Of a DNA stretch of 64,000 bases, positions 47,771-57,268 are shown piece after piece. The stretch lies in the NCBI RefSeq assembly GCF_019929345.1, contig NZ_JAHZPJ010000004.1:62001-126000 (forward strand), written 5' to 3'. The position numbers and the translations under genes are program-made. This DNA is from Streptococcus oralis (lineage in GTDB: Bacteria > Bacillota > Bacilli > Lactobacillales > Streptococcaceae). The first letter of the stretch is position 1. Each line of letters opens with the position of its first letter. Below the pieces are notes generated by a model, which searched no databases, was not told the DNA's origin, and worked only from the letters and a program-made list of their open reading frames with translations.

Positions 47771-47799
47771 CTTATACTTTGCAAATAATTTCGAGTCAA
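47771..47799 (-). promoter_or_regulatory. Promoter of the 120-residue gene
   Basis: Minus-strand TTGACT (47794-47799), 17-bp spacer, TATAAG (47771-47776); the predicted start lies only ~5 nt before the ATG. Confidence 0.6.
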
Positions 47800-47807
47800 T
47801 TATCACC

Positions 47808-47845
47808 TAAAAAACAAAGGGACAAGAATAACTGCCCCTTTGTTT
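47808..47845 (-). terminator. Terminator of the transporter operon
   Basis: Minus-strand AAACAAAGGG / CCCTTTGTTT perfect 10-bp arms followed by T6, directly after the MgtC gene. Confidence 0.85.
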
Positions 47846-47853
47846 ATTCTATA

Positions 47854-48564
47854 TCAACTAACTTCTTCGACATAAATAACACCAACAATATTTGCTATTT
47901 CTTCCATTAGTTTAAGATGTTCAAACTTACCTGAAAGTTCTAGAGTCATAAATGATGCTATTCTTTTGTCTGGAACATCAAAATATTCAATTCTTTCAGA
48001 ATTAACATCTCCAAAAGCAGTTCTTGAATCATTCAATCGAATTCCATTTTCTGCACAATAAACTAATACTCGATTATATGCCTCAGTAGATTTAACTACA
48101 ATATATAATTCAATAACTTTTGAACGACTTTGAAGATATTTTTTTAAAGGCTGAAACATAGAAATCACACTCCACACAGAAATAGCTACTAACAGAGCAC
48201 CTTCATAAAAACCTACTCCAATAGCTAAACCTATTCCTGCAGAAGCCCAGATTCCTGCTGCAGTTGTCAGACCAGTAACCTTCTTTTTATCTGTGATAAG
48301 AATTGTTCCAGCTCCAAGAAAACCAACACCAGAAATAACTTGAGCACCTAAACGTGTCGGATCTCCTGTTCCAAACTTATAAGATACAAATTCATTAGTC
48401 ATCATAATCAAACAAGCAGCCATACAAACGATACTATGTGTACGAATACCTGCTGGTTGAGATTTACTTCCTCTTTCTAAGCCAATAATACTTCCAATGA
48501 CCAAAGATAACACGACTCTAATAATAATTTCAATGTATGATAGTCCAATGCTGGATGATTGCAT
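47854..48564 (-). CDS. MgtC/SapB-family membrane protein
   Basis: Membrane protein of 236 residues. Four to five N-terminal helices carry the MgtC signature IIRVVLSLVIGSIIGLERG, RTHSIVCMAACL and SGVGFLGAGTIL; a C-terminal ACT-like cytoplasmic domain begins near SKVIELYIVV. MgtC proteins affect Mg2+/phosphate homeostasis and ATP synthase rather than being proven transporters. Last gene of the 2H-ABC operon, 2 bp downstream of the permease gene. Confidence 0.92.
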   Translation of the reverse strand: MQSSSIGLSYIEIIIRVVLSLVIGSIIGLERGSKSQPAGIRTHSIVCMAACLIMMTNEFVSYKFGTGDPTRLGAQVISGVGFLGAGTILITDKKKVTGLTTAAGIWASAGIGLAIGVGFYEGALLVAISVWSVISMFQPLKKYLQSRSKVIELYIVVKSTEAYNRVLVYCAENGIRLNDSRTAFGDVNSERIEYFDVPDKRIASFMTLELSGKFEHLKLMEEIANIVGVIYVEEVS

Positions 48565-48566
48565 TA

Positions 48567-50258
48567 CTATTTCCTTTTCTTACCACGCGGTCTCTGTGTG
48601 AAGTACAATACAGTTCCTGAAATAATCATTAGAACAATTGTATAAACAAATACAAGAGCTTGTGCATTAGATGTTGCTGTTTCATCACCTGCAGAACGAA
48701 TCGTAATACCTAATGGTTGAGCCAATGGATGATAAAGGAATACAGATAAATCGAAATCGGTCAATAAAGAGTTAAAGTTGAGTGCGATAACAGAAAGAAC
48801 TACCGGCAAGATGAAAGGAATAATAACCTTCATCATTGTGTAAAATGGTGAAGCCCCCATACTTCTAGCAGCATCCTCCATCTCATCATCAACACTAAAT
48901 AAGATTGCACGTACCATTCTATAAGAGAATGGAATTTTTACAACAATATAAGCGATTAGCAAAATTACTAAACTACCAACTAGAATCTGGTTAAAGACTA
49001 AAAGTTGAGGTTGGTTGAAAGTGAACAATAAACTAACTGCTAGAAGTGTACTTGGTAATAGCCAAGGAAGAAGAGCTCCGTATTCGAACAAGAAATCAAA
49101 TCGAGTTTTATGTTTACGAACTACTCGCGCAAACACAACAGCAAGAACTGTTGCAGTAGTTGCTGCAATGATAGAATATATAAAGCTGACTAGGAATGGA
49201 GAAAACGCAACACTATTACTAAAGAACAATCTGTAATTATCAAGAGTAAAGTTTGATAATGATAAGTTTCCTGACTGTATTGCAACTGGGTCAGTAAATG
49301 AATACAATACAATGAAAATCAATGGTAACATGAAAACAGTGAACAAAGCATAAGCAACAATATGTGCAATGATATTCCATGGTTTAGATGTGATTTTTTG
49401 TTTTTTCAAAGGTGCTTTCGTTTTAGAAATAGAAATATAATTTCCGCCTTTTTCGATCTTGTTCATAATAGTAAGCAAAATCGTAGTGGCAATACCCAAA
49501 ATAATTGCTAGAAAGGCGGCTAAGTCACGAGAATTTCCCATTCCAGCAAATGTTATGATCATTGGGTTAATAGTTTGGAATTCTTTCCCACCAACAATCA
49601 TAGGTGCTGCTACTGCTGATAACCCACTTAGAAAAACCATAATTGTAAGAGCGAATAAAGTAGGAATTAGAGTTGGCAATACTACTTTTCTAAACACTGT
49701 AAATGGTTTGGCACCCATATTACGTGCAGCTTCAATAGTATGATAGTCTACACTTCGAATTGTATTAGTTAGGAATAAGGTGTGATTAGCAGTACCAGAA
49801 AATGTCATAATAAATAGAACTGCACCATAACCAATAAACCAGTTAGGATCTAAAGATGGAATAATACTTTGTAAAAATTTGGTAATCATTCCATATGGTC
49901 CATAAACGAATTTATAACCAGTAGCCAAAACTACTCCACCGTAGATTAGTGACGTCATGTATCCTAGTTTTAATATTTTAGCTCCTTTAATATCAAAATA
50001 TTCTGTAAACAATACACAAAGTACACCAACAACATTAACAGTTATAATTAGTGAGAATGCTAACTTGAAACTGTTAAAAATACTCTGAATCGCACGTTGA
50101 GATTTAAAAGCTCGTTGTACGACATCAAGTGAAAACTCCCCACCTTTCACAAATACATTAACTACTAAATCAAAGTTTGGATAAATGATGAAAGTTACCA
50201 AGAACCAGATTAAGCCTAAACGAATGAGCCAATCTTTCCAATTTAATTTATGACGCAT
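48567..50258 (-). CDS. Fused double ABC permease (FbpB/AfuB type)
   Basis: Protein of 563 residues containing two tandem BPD_transp_1 permease halves. Each has an EAA loop: [20 protein letters not shown] (~185) and [19 protein letters not shown] (~470). About twelve membrane spans. This fusion is typical of importers for ferric iron, phosphonates and, in AfuABC, hexose phosphates. Operates with the adjoining ATPase and binding protein. Confidence 0.93.
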   Translation of the reverse strand: MRHKLNWKDWLIRLGLIWFLVTFIIYPNFDLVVNVFVKGGEFSLDVVQRAFKSQRAIQSIFNSFKLAFSLIITVNVVGVLCVLFTEYFDIKGAKILKLGYMTSLIYGGVVLATGYKFVYGPYGMITKFLQSIIPSLDPNWFIGYGAVLFIMTFSGTANHTLFLTNTIRSVDYHTIEAARNMGAKPFTVFRKVVLPTLIPTLFALTIMVFLSGLSAVAAPMIVGGKEFQTINPMIITFAGMGNSRDLAAFLAIILGIATTILLTIMNKIEKGGNYISISKTKAPLKKQKITSKPWNIIAHIVAYALFTVFMLPLIFIVLYSFTDPVAIQSGNLSLSNFTLDNYRLFFSNSVAFSPFLVSFIYSIIAATTATVLAVVFARVVRKHKTRFDFLFEYGALLPWLLPSTLLAVSLLFTFNQPQLLVFNQILVGSLVILLIAYIVVKIPFSYRMVRAILFSVDDEMEDAARSMGASPFYTMMKVIIPFILPVVLSVIALNFNSLLTDFDLSVFLYHPLAQPLGITIRSAGDETATSNAQALVFVYTIVLMIISGTVLYFTQRPRGKKRK

Positions 50259-50269
50259 ACTGCCCCTCC

Positions 50270-51280
50270 TTAAAATTGCAGAACGTCTGATGGTGTGATA
50301 AATAATTCCACACTTTCTCCGACAGATCTAATAGCTGACTGACTATCGATACTTGTTACATTAAGAATTTGGTTTTCAGATACCTGAACAGTATAGTGAA
50401 TTGTAACTCCTGAAAATTCAACATCAATAATTGAACCTTTTAAGACAAAATCCTGATCCGTTTCACGTTTGAAGCGAACTTTTTCTAAACGAATGTAACC
50501 TTTTTTATCTTCCAAAAAAACATGAGCATTATTTAGAAGAATTCCGTGAACAGTTTCATCTGTAAGTACGTTAATGTCTCCAATGAAATCACATACAAAT
50601 TCTGTTTGAGAATTATGATAAATTTCTACTGGTGTCCCCACTTGTTCAATAAAACCATTATTAAAAACAGCAATCCTATCAGATAGCGTTAACGCTTCCT
50701 CTTGGTCATGTGTAACATATAGAGTTGTAATTCCCAATTCTTTTTGAAGACGTTTCAACTCTTTTCTCAAATCCACACGTAATTTTGCATCTAGGTTTGA
50801 CAAGGGTTCATCCAAACATAGGATTTTAGGTTCCAAAACAAGAGCACGAGCTAAAGCTACACGCTGCTGTTGTCCTCCAGATAATTCTGAAACGTTACGT
50901 TGCAATTGTTGATCTGAAATCTTAATTTTAGCAGCCACTGCAGAAACCTTGGCTTTAATAACATCTGGAGCAACTTTTTTAACTTTTAAACCAAATGCAA
51001 TATTATCAAAAACTGTCATTGTTGGAAATAGTGCGTAAGATTGGAATACGATCCCGATTCCACGTTTTTCAGGCTCCAAGTGCGTAACATCTGTGCCATT
51101 AACCTCAATACTTCCAGATGAAGGGTCTAGAAAACCTACCAAAGCTCTCAAAGTTGTTGATTTACCACATCCAGAAGGTCCTAGAAAGGTAAAGAATTCT
51201 CCTTCCTGAATATCTAAATTAAGATTATCAATCGCGATAAAATCACCATATTTAATTTGAATATTATCAAATTTAATCAT
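50270..51280 (-). CDS. ABC importer ATPase (FbpC/AfuC type)
   Basis: ATPase of 336 residues from ATG 51280. Walker [11 protein letters not shown]-loop VFQSYALFP, signature [16 protein letters not shown], Walker [13 protein letters not shown]-loop VTHDQEEAL, plus a C-terminal TOBE-like regulatory domain. Upstream in-frame codons exist, but AAAGGAAG is placed correctly for MIKFDN, so the shorter form is chosen. Lies 11 bp before the permease. Confidence 0.94.
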   Translation of the reverse strand: MIKFDNIQIKYGDFIAIDNLNLDIQEGEFFTFLGPSGCGKSTTLRALVGFLDPSSGSIEVNGTDVTHLEPEKRGIGIVFQSYALFPTMTVFDNIAFGLKVKKVAPDVIKAKVSAVAAKIKISDQQLQRNVSELSGGQQQRVALARALVLEPKILCLDEPLSNLDAKLRVDLRKELKRLQKELGITTLYVTHDQEEALTLSDRIAVFNNGFIEQVGTPVEIYHNSQTEFVCDFIGDINVLTDETVHGILLNNAHVFLEDKKGYIRLEKVRFKRETDQDFVLKGSIIDVEFSGVTIHYTVQVSENQILNVTSIDSQSAIRSVGESVELFITPSDVLQF

Positions 51281-51383
51281 ATTATTAACTTCCTTTACTA
51301 ATATATAAAAAGTCCCTCTTAATTTCTTTTGTATGTGCAGAAACATTAGAGAGACTTGGAATTTTAAAAATTACACTTATGTC

Positions 51384-52463
51384 CTATTTTACATATTCAA
51401 GTTCAGCTTTTTCGACCCATTCGTCCAAATGTTTTCCAACAGCTTCCCAATCAATACTTTGTGGTTTCACTTGATCAACAAATTTCTTAGTTGCTTCTGG
51501 TAACTCTTTCACTGCCTCAGTATTTGCAGGAATAGAACCAAAGTTTTTGCTATACTCTACTTGAATTTCTGTTTGACCAAACCAATCAATAAATTCTTTA
51601 GCTAAAGCTTGTTTCTTACTAGTATTCAAAATCATTGTTTGTTCAGTTACAAACGGGACACCAATTTCAGGAGACATTACTTTAAATACAACATTTTGTT
51701 CTTTCTGTCCAACTAATGCACCAGAACCCCACATCATTCCATACTGGATTGGGTCATCCTTATCCAACATTTTAACAATTGAACTTTCACCCTTTTGAAG
51801 AGTGTACGCATTTTCCAAATATTCTTTAGCTGCTTGCCAACCTTTTTCAGAAACACCCAATTCTCCTTTATCATCTAGATAACGAACAAGGATACTTGCC
51901 AAGATAGCACGCCCTGTTCCACCTGAGAGCCCAGAAATTGAATATTTACCTTTATACTTGCTACCTAACTCAGTCCAATCTTTAGGCATTTCTTTTACAT
52001 CAGGCGCCCCAATTAAAACTAATGGTTGAACAATCACAGGATTATAATAATTATCTTTATCTGATAAAGATTGATCAATTTTATCTAACCATTTAGGCTT
52101 GTACTGTACTAGTAATTTTTGATCTCTAATTTTATTTGAATCAACAGCACCAATTCCAAATACCATATCTGCAACTGCATTATTCTTCTCAGCAATAACA
52201 CGGTCTGCTAATTGAGCGCCAGGGATATCAACCATTTTAATATTGAAACCAGCTTCTTTTGCTTTAGCAGTTAGCCAATCTCCACGTCCGTTTGAAACAG
52301 AGTTAGAATAAATTACTAATTCTTGGCTCTTATCAGCTTTTTCTTCTGATTGAGGTGTATCGCTCGAAGAATTTGATGAATTATTTGAACCACCTGAACA
52401 TGCTGCCAATGTTGTAACCGCAACCCCTGCAGCTAAAAGCGATAACAATTTAGATTTTTTCAT
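51384..52463 (-). CDS. ABC importer substrate-binding lipoprotein (FbpA/AfuA/phosphonate type)
   Basis: Extracellular solute-binding lipoprotein, 359 residues. Signal with lipobox LAACSGG (Cys ~22), then a Ser/Asn linker. The mature part starts LVIYSNSVSNGRGDW, typical of the iron/phosphonate/AfuA cluster. A glycine-serine loop SGLSGGTGRA (~178-187) looks suited to bind an anion such as phosphate. I see no paired tyrosines at the usual ferric-binding place near the end, where GSIPANTEAV occurs instead. A phosphorylated organic ligand is therefore inferred rather than iron. Confidence 0.88.
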   Translation of the reverse strand: MKKSKLLSLLAAGVAVTTLAACSGGSNNSSNSSSDTPQSEEKADKSQELVIYSNSVSNGRGDWLTAKAKEAGFNIKMVDIPGAQLADRVIAEKNNAVADMVFGIGAVDSNKIRDQKLLVQYKPKWLDKIDQSLSDKDNYYNPVIVQPLVLIGAPDVKEMPKDWTELGSKYKGKYSISGLSGGTGRAILASILVRYLDDKGELGVSEKGWQAAKEYLENAYTLQKGESSIVKMLDKDDPIQYGMMWGSGALVGQKEQNVVFKVMSPEIGVPFVTEQTMILNTSKKQALAKEFIDWFGQTEIQVEYSKNFGSIPANTEAVKELPEATKKFVDQVKPQSIDWEAVGKHLDEWVEKAELEYVK

Positions 52464-52499
52464 ATGAAAACTCCTTTATATTTTTAATAATAATTTTTT

Positions 52500-53156
52500 T
52501 TAAAATTTTTCACAATATGGAACAAATCGTCTCATATCTTCAAATACTGTATAATCAATACGATTTACAGTAATTACAGGAATCTTTTCAAGTAGAACTT
52601 TTGTTAATTCCTTTTTCACCTTTGTAAACTCTTCATTTTCATCTTCCGTTAATGGAACTCGAAGATATCCAATTGAGATATGGAATTGATAGCGATCATG
52701 ATTAGGGAATCGAACACCTGCTTTTTCTGAAACATACGTTCTAATTTCTTCTAATCGTTTAGCTGATTTTTCATCTGCTGGTTCAACTAAAATGTTTTGA
52801 TTGCCCATTTCAGTAACTCGCATATGAATATCTTCGTTGAGTAATGGGAAGATTTCTAGTTGCTTAGCAAAGTAATCATGAATTTCTTGTAATGGTGTAT
52901 CTAGTGGTAGATGACTACTCCAAAATTCAGACTCACGATTTTCGTGACAAAGTAACTCTATTACTGTCATATGAATAGAATCTCTTGGAGTTAATGTAAA
53001 TTTATCTATAAATGGCAACTCTCTATAACGTGATTGAATGATATCAACAACTTCCATCAAATCTGAATTAGTATAAAGATTTGCAACAACTGTATTCCCT
53101 GGGAAATGATTAAATTCCCCGTTCTCTTTGAACTTAATTTTTGTTAAGTTTTTCAT
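52500..53156 (-). CDS. 2H phosphoesterase-like protein (DUF1868)
   Basis: Protein of 218 residues from ATG 53156. It has both catalytic H-x-T/S motifs of the 2H superfamily: His62-Met-Thr64 (SIHMTV) and His159-Ile-Ser161 (QFHISIGY). Such enzymes open cyclic phosphodiesters or ligate/cleave 2',5' links; DUF1868 substrates are unknown. An in-frame ATG at 53213 lies upstream of the transcription start, so the start with AAGGTC at 53156 is chosen. First gene of the importer operon, suggesting that the imported compound carries a cyclic or diester phosphate (hypothesis). Confidence 0.82.
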   Translation of the reverse strand: MKNLTKIKFKENGEFNHFPGNTVVANLYTNSDLMEVVDIIQSRYRELPFIDKFTLTPRDSIHMTVIELLCHENRESEFWSSHLPLDTPLQEIHDYFAKQLEIFPLLNEDIHMRVTEMGNQNILVEPADEKSAKRLEEIRTYVSEKAGVRFPNHDRYQFHISIGYLRVPLTEDENEEFTKVKKELTKVLLEKIPVITVNRIDYTVFEDMRRFVPYCEKF

Positions 53157-53179
53157 AAAAAGACCTTCTTTTTTATTTT

Positions 53180-53193
53180 TGACATCGGTGTCA
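53180..53193 (-). promoter_or_regulatory. LacI-type operator at the 2H-ABC operon
   Basis: Palindrome TGACATCGGTGTCA with central CG, located at about +5 to +18 of the transcript. The same pattern with two base changes recurs at the pfbA promoter. Confidence 0.7.
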
Positions 53194-53198
53194 TTCAT

Positions 53199-53220
53199 GT
53201 TTACATTATACAATGTAAAC
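53199..53220 (-). promoter_or_regulatory. Perfect palindrome embedding the -10 of the 2H-ABC promoter
   Basis: GTTTACATT-N4-AATGTAAAC, 9-bp perfect arms, overlapping the -10 hexamer. Likely operator for a second regulator; no match to a site I know. Confidence 0.65.
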
Positions 53221-53234
53221 GATTACTTTGTCAA
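53205..53234 (-). promoter_or_regulatory. Promoter of the 2H-ABC-mgtC operon
   Basis: Minus-strand TTGACA (53229-53234), 18-bp spacer, TATAAT (53205-53210). Confidence 0.85.
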
Positions 53235-53243
53235 GCGCTTTCA
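53230..53243 (-). promoter_or_regulatory. cre-like site overlapping the -35
   Basis: Minus-strand TGAAAGCGCTTGAC keeps the AAAGCGCTT core of cre but differs at the 3' end (11 of 14). Catabolite repression by CcpA is plausible. Confidence 0.5.
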
Positions 53244-53297
53244 TAATTTTTTTTTGATTTTTTTTATATATACATATCACAAGACTATTGTGCTTTA

Positions 53298-54311
53298 TTA
53301 TTTATTGTATCCATTAGGATTTTTGGATTGCCAATTCCATGTATCTCTACACATATCTTCAACCGTTTTCGTAGTCTTCCAATTTAACTCCTTATACGCT
53401 TTGTCTGCATTTGCATAACAAGTCGCAACGTCTCCTGATCGTCTTGGAACAATTTTATAAGGAATTGGAACCTTATTGACACTTTCAAATGTATTTACAA
53501 GTTGTAATACACTAGTTCCCTCTCCTGAGCCCAGGTTATAAATATAAACATCTGTTTTTTCGGATACTTTTTCTAAAGCTTTTATATGCCCTATCGCTAA
53601 ATCCACTACATGGATATAATCGCGAACACCAGTACCATCTACCGTATCATAATCATCTCCAAAAACACTTAGCTCTGATCGCTTGCCTACAGCTACTTGT
53701 GCAATAAAAGGCATCAAGTTGTTGGGAATTCCAGAGGGGTCTTCACCAATAAGCCCAGACTCATGAGCCCCGATCGGATTAAAATAACGAAGCAATGCAA
53801 TACTCCACTCTGAATCTGCTACATGAACATCTTTTAAAATTTGTTCAAGCATCACTTTGGTGTACCCATAAGGGTTTGTTGCACTTGTCGGCATTGTCTC
53901 AATGAGGGGTGATTGATTGTGAATGCCGTATACAGTCGCACTCGATGAAAATACAATCTTCTTAACTTTAAACTCTGACATCACTTCAACAAGAGCTAAT
54001 GTGCTCATAATATTATTTTCGTAGTACATCACAGGCTTTTGCACGGATTCTCCGACAGCTTTGTATCCTGCAAAATGAATTGCAGCCTCAATAGATTCTT
54101 GTTCAAAAACTTTTCTCAATCCTTGTTTATCACAAACATCTAATTCGTAAAACGCAGGACGTTTCCCAGTAATTGCTTCAATCCGATCTAATACCAAGAT
54201 GCTAGAGTTCGAAAGGTTATCGACAATTACGACTTCCTTCCCTAAATTTAATAATTCTACTACGGTATGGCTACCAATATAACCAGCTCCGCCTGTCACC
54301 AATATTGCCAT
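53298..54311 (-). CDS. galE: UDP-glucose 4-epimerase
   Basis: SDR epimerase of 337 residues interconverting UDP-galactose and UDP-glucose. NAD-binding GGAGYIGSHT, Ser in FSSSATVYG, catalytic YGYTK (~148-152), and NPIGAHESG. Follows galT by 12 bp and is the last gene of the pfbA-PP2C-phoU-galT-galE unit. A Leloir galactokinase is not found nearby. Confidence 0.97.
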   Translation of the reverse strand: MAILVTGGAGYIGSHTVVELLNLGKEVVIVDNLSNSSILVLDRIEAITGKRPAFYELDVCDKQGLRKVFEQESIEAAIHFAGYKAVGESVQKPVMYYENNIMSTLALVEVMSEFKVKKIVFSSSATVYGIHNQSPLIETMPTSATNPYGYTKVMLEQILKDVHVADSEWSIALLRYFNPIGAHESGLIGEDPSGIPNNLMPFIAQVAVGKRSELSVFGDDYDTVDGTGVRDYIHVVDLAIGHIKALEKVSEKTDVYIYNLGSGEGTSVLQLVNTFESVNKVPIPYKIVPRRSGDVATCYANADKAYKELNWKTTKTVEDMCRDTWNWQSKNPNGYNK

Positions 54312-54323
54312 TTGGGGTTCCTC

Positions 54324-55799
54324 CTAACTAATTCCAACCGACTTAACAAATCTCATAAACGCTTCATGTCCAAACGGAGTATTCTTATAAACGCCAGCAT
54401 CTTCGAGAACTCTCGCAAATACTTGTCCTACTTCGTGTTGAACTACGCGATTAACCTCTTCTTTTTTAATATTAGGATATTTTTCTTTCAATTGGTCAGC
54501 CCATTCTAAATGATAGTTTGCAATTGAATTTTTTTCTCCTAAAAGATATTTTTCAACTTCTTCTAACTCTGTTTTCAAACGAGGTGGTAAAATCGCAAGT
54601 CCCATCACTTCGATTAACCCGATATTTTCCTTTTTAATATGTTGTACATCTTGATGAGGGTGGTAAACACCATCTGGGTATTGTTTAGTAGTATGGTTAT
54701 CTCTCAGAACAATATCCAATTCATATCTTCCATCCACTTTACGAGCAATAGGAGTCACCGTATGGTGTGGAATATCTTCAGTCTTAGCAATGATGTCTAC
54801 TTCTAAATCTGAATATTCTCTCCAGATATTTAGGATTTTAGTAGCTAATTCTACCAAACGATTTTTATTTTCACCTTGTAGCCTAATCACTGACATCGGC
54901 CATTTTACAATACCTGCTTTAACATCCTCAAAGTCTTTAAAAAGAAATTCTCTCTCAATTTTTGCTTTTTCCATTGGGAAAATATGTTTTCCTCCCTGGT
55001 AGTGATTATGACTAAGAATAGAACCTCCTGAGATAGGAAGATCAGAATTTGAACCAGCAAAATATCCTGGTAAAATATCAACAATCTCCAATAATTGTTC
55101 AAATGTTTTGGACGTAATAGCCATTGGTACATGTTGACTATTCAAGAATATCGCATGCTCATTAAAATATGAGTATGGGGAATACTGGAAACCCCATACT
55201 TCGTCTCCCAGTTCCAACCGAATAATTCTATGATTAGCACGTGCTGGATAATTTATTCTCCCCTGATAACCTTCATTTTCCATACAAAGTAAACATTTTG
55301 GATAATTAGATGACTTTACCAATTTCTCTGCTGCGATTGTTTTCGGATCTTTTTCCGGTTTTGATAAATTGATTGTAATTTCAAGTGAACCATAATTAGT
55401 TTCAGTATGAAAAGCTATATTTTTAGCGATAGCTGACAATTTAATATAGTCGCTATCTTTACTTAACTGATAGAACTCTTCAACTGCTTCCTGTGGCGAA
55501 ACATCATATGAACTCCAAAAAATATCATTAAGGCGACTTGGTAATGGAACGATAAAATTCATCAGCTCTGCACCTAAACATTCCTTTGCCTCAGCTAAAT
55601 CAGCAATTTTACCGTTCTTTAAAGCTATTTCTACTAAATTGTCTTTTAATTTTTTAAGATCACTATCATTTGAAATCTTATCAGTTCCTTCTTCACCGAT
55701 TAAAGCCAATATTCTATTTTTTATATATATTTGGTCCATCGATTTATAAATTCCATATTCAATAACTTTATTAGCAAAATTATCTACTATTGTCTGCAT
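54324..55799 (-). CDS. galT: Galactose-1-phosphate uridylyltransferase (Firmicutes type)
   Basis: Transferase of 491 residues, the long class II form found in Firmicutes. It swaps UMP between UDP-glucose and galactose-1-phosphate. Nucleotide-binding Cys pair CLLC and the active His in [10 protein letters not shown] are visible. Not preceded by galK, so its galactose-1-phosphate must come from another kinase locus or from import of a phosphorylated compound. 16 bp downstream of the PhoU-like gene. Confidence 0.95.
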   Translation of the reverse strand: MQTIVDNFANKVIEYGIYKSMDQIYIKNRILALIGEEGTDKISNDSDLKKLKDNLVEIALKNGKIADLAEAKECLGAELMNFIVPLPSRLNDIFWSSYDVSPQEAVEEFYQLSKDSDYIKLSAIAKNIAFHTETNYGSLEITINLSKPEKDPKTIAAEKLVKSSNYPKCLLCMENEGYQGRINYPARANHRIIRLELGDEVWGFQYSPYSYFNEHAIFLNSQHVPMAITSKTFEQLLEIVDILPGYFAGSNSDLPISGGSILSHNHYQGGKHIFPMEKAKIEREFLFKDFEDVKAGIVKWPMSVIRLQGENKNRLVELATKILNIWREYSDLEVDIIAKTEDIPHHTVTPIARKVDGRYELDIVLRDNHTTKQYPDGVYHPHQDVQHIKKENIGLIEVMGLAILPPRLKTELEEVEKYLLGEKNSIANYHLEWADQLKEKYPNIKKEEVNRVVQHEVGQVFARVLEDAGVYKNTPFGHEAFMRFVKSVGIS

Positions 55800-55815
55800 A
55801 TATACTCCTCTTTAA

Positions 55816-56454
55816 CTATAATACTCCAATTTCCTGATAATCTAACCATTTATAAATAGATTTTGTTGTATGGGACATCTTATCAAGAATATTAATAACT
55901 TCTAAAAATACAATAGCTTCATCAACATTTGAGGATTCAATAAGAAAGTTCTCTACTACTTTGTCTCCTAGTTTTTGACATAGACCAGATATCAACTTAC
56001 ATTTTTTATTATAGTCATATACGTCAGGTTCATAGTTTCTATTCTTATACCATGTTAGAGTTTTCTTTAAGTGATCCCCTAGAATAAAATGTATTTTTAG
56101 CATTTCATAAAATAATGGTCCCCATTCATGCATTGTATGAATATTTTTTAAATTCTTAACTATTTCAATGATTCGATCACCAATACGTTCAATATCTGTG
56201 GATAATTTTACTATAGTTATAATTTTTCTCAAATCAACAGAAACAGGATGTTGTAAACAGATGAGTTCAATACCTTTCATATCTATTGTAACAACTGCTT
56301 CATTAATAACTAAATCATTATCTATAATACTTTGTTTTTGAACTTCAGTTAAATCATCAAATATCATTTCATATTTTTTTATTATAGAAATCCATATATC
56401 TTCTAGATTATTAGACAACTCAATAATTTCATTGTCAAAATGCTTTCTCAACAT
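55816..56454 (-). CDS. PhoU-like protein
   Basis: All-helical protein of 212 residues with the PhoU repeat signature STDIERIGDRIIEI (~88-101) and a second, weaker copy (EVINILDKMSHTTKSI). PhoU proteins restrain phosphate import and bind metal clusters. Here it is placed between a PP2C-like phosphatase and galT, with no pst genes nearby, so it may have been recruited to this locus. Ribosome binding site GAGG 8 bp upstream. Confidence 0.82.
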   Translation of the reverse strand: MLRKHFDNEIIELSNNLEDIWISIIKKYEMIFDDLTEVQKQSIIDNDLVINEAVVTIDMKGIELICLQHPVSVDLRKIITIVKLSTDIERIGDRIIEIVKNLKNIHTMHEWGPLFYEMLKIHFILGDHLKKTLTWYKNRNYEPDVYDYNKKCKLISGLCQKLGDKVVENFLIESSNVDEAIVFLEVINILDKMSHTTKSIYKWLDYQEIGVL

Positions 56455-56478
56455 TATCTAACCTCAATAATCAATTGC

Positions 56479-56515
56479 ACTATAAAGAACTCGTATAGAT
56501 AACTGTCTTTATAGT
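56479..56515 (-). other. Intercistronic hairpin between the PP2C and PhoU-like genes
   Basis: ACTATAAAGA / TCTTTATAGT perfect 10-bp arms with a 17-nt loop and no following T run; possibly an RNA processing or stability element. Confidence 0.4.
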
Positions 56516-56536
56516 TCATCATATGATGAAATTATT

Positions 56537-57268
56537 TTAAACATCAATTATCAAAATACTTGCATCATCTTTTTTACCATAAATAGGATCAATATTTGTA
56601 GATTCTTTTCTCATTTCAATTAACTCTCCAAAATTGTAGCCTGAATTTTGAGTATAAAAATCGTAAAAACCATCAGTCATTAAAACAATATGATCACTAG
56701 TTACTTCCAAACTACCATTGATAACATGATTTATACTACTTTTGTCTAGTGAACCTATCCAATATCCATCTGGTTTATTAGCTAGCTTCCTAATATTTTG
56801 TAATATAGTCTTTTTATCAACTTCATCATTAGATTTGATTGAAAATTTTCCTTGTTCAAAAAGGCAATCTACTCTATGGTCTGTAATAGTTTGATTGTTG
56901 ACTATCATAACACAATCGCCAATCATTATGTATTCTAATTTTAAACCAGATAATTTCGCAAAAATAAAGGCAAAAGTTGGTAACTGGTAATAATCATCAA
57001 ACTCACACTGATCTATCTCTATTATTTTTCTAACATCATCCAAAACAAGCTCGAAAATTTTCTTCAATGATAACGAATCGTCACAATACTGCTTGAGACA
57101 TTCAGAAATAAGGTGAGATACTTCTGAAACTGAATAACCTATAGAGTCTTTTGAATTAAATAAATCTGTTGCTCCATCTATAATCCAGAAATATTGATTT
57201 TTGTAACCTACGCTATCTTCGTTCTCTATAGTGCTACCTTGTATTGAGCATATTCTATCTATCTTCAT
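56537..57268 (-). CDS. PP2C-like protein phosphatase
   Basis: PPM/PP2C-type phosphatase of 243 residues from ATG 57268. Metal-site motifs ENEDS (Asp18), IDGATD (Asp31), IGDC, LMTDGFYD and the closing KKDDASILII are present, though several are variants of the family consensus. Translation overlaps the end of pfbA by 14 bp with no clear own ribosome binding site, so it is coupled to pfbA. Target unknown; no partner kinase in the locus. A longer in-frame start at 57313 would lie inside pfbA. Confidence 0.78.
   Translation of the reverse strand: MKIDRICSIQGSTIENEDSVGYKNQYFWIIDGATDLFNSKDSIGYSVSEVSHLISECLKQYCDDSLSLKKIFELVLDDVRKIIEIDQCEFDDYYQLPTFAFIFAKLSGLKLEYIMIGDCVMIVNNQTITDHRVDCLFEQGKFSIKSNDEVDKKTILQNIRKLANKPDGYWIGSLDKSSINHVINGSLEVTSDHIVLMTDGFYDFYTQNSGYNFGELIEMRKESTNIDPIYGKKDDASILIIDV

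Noticed and set aside
48567..52463. Plain ferric-iron transporter
   Set aside because: The family fits iron import, but the binding protein lacks an evident ferric tyrosine pair and the neighbours are sugar-phosphate related; kept only as an alternative.
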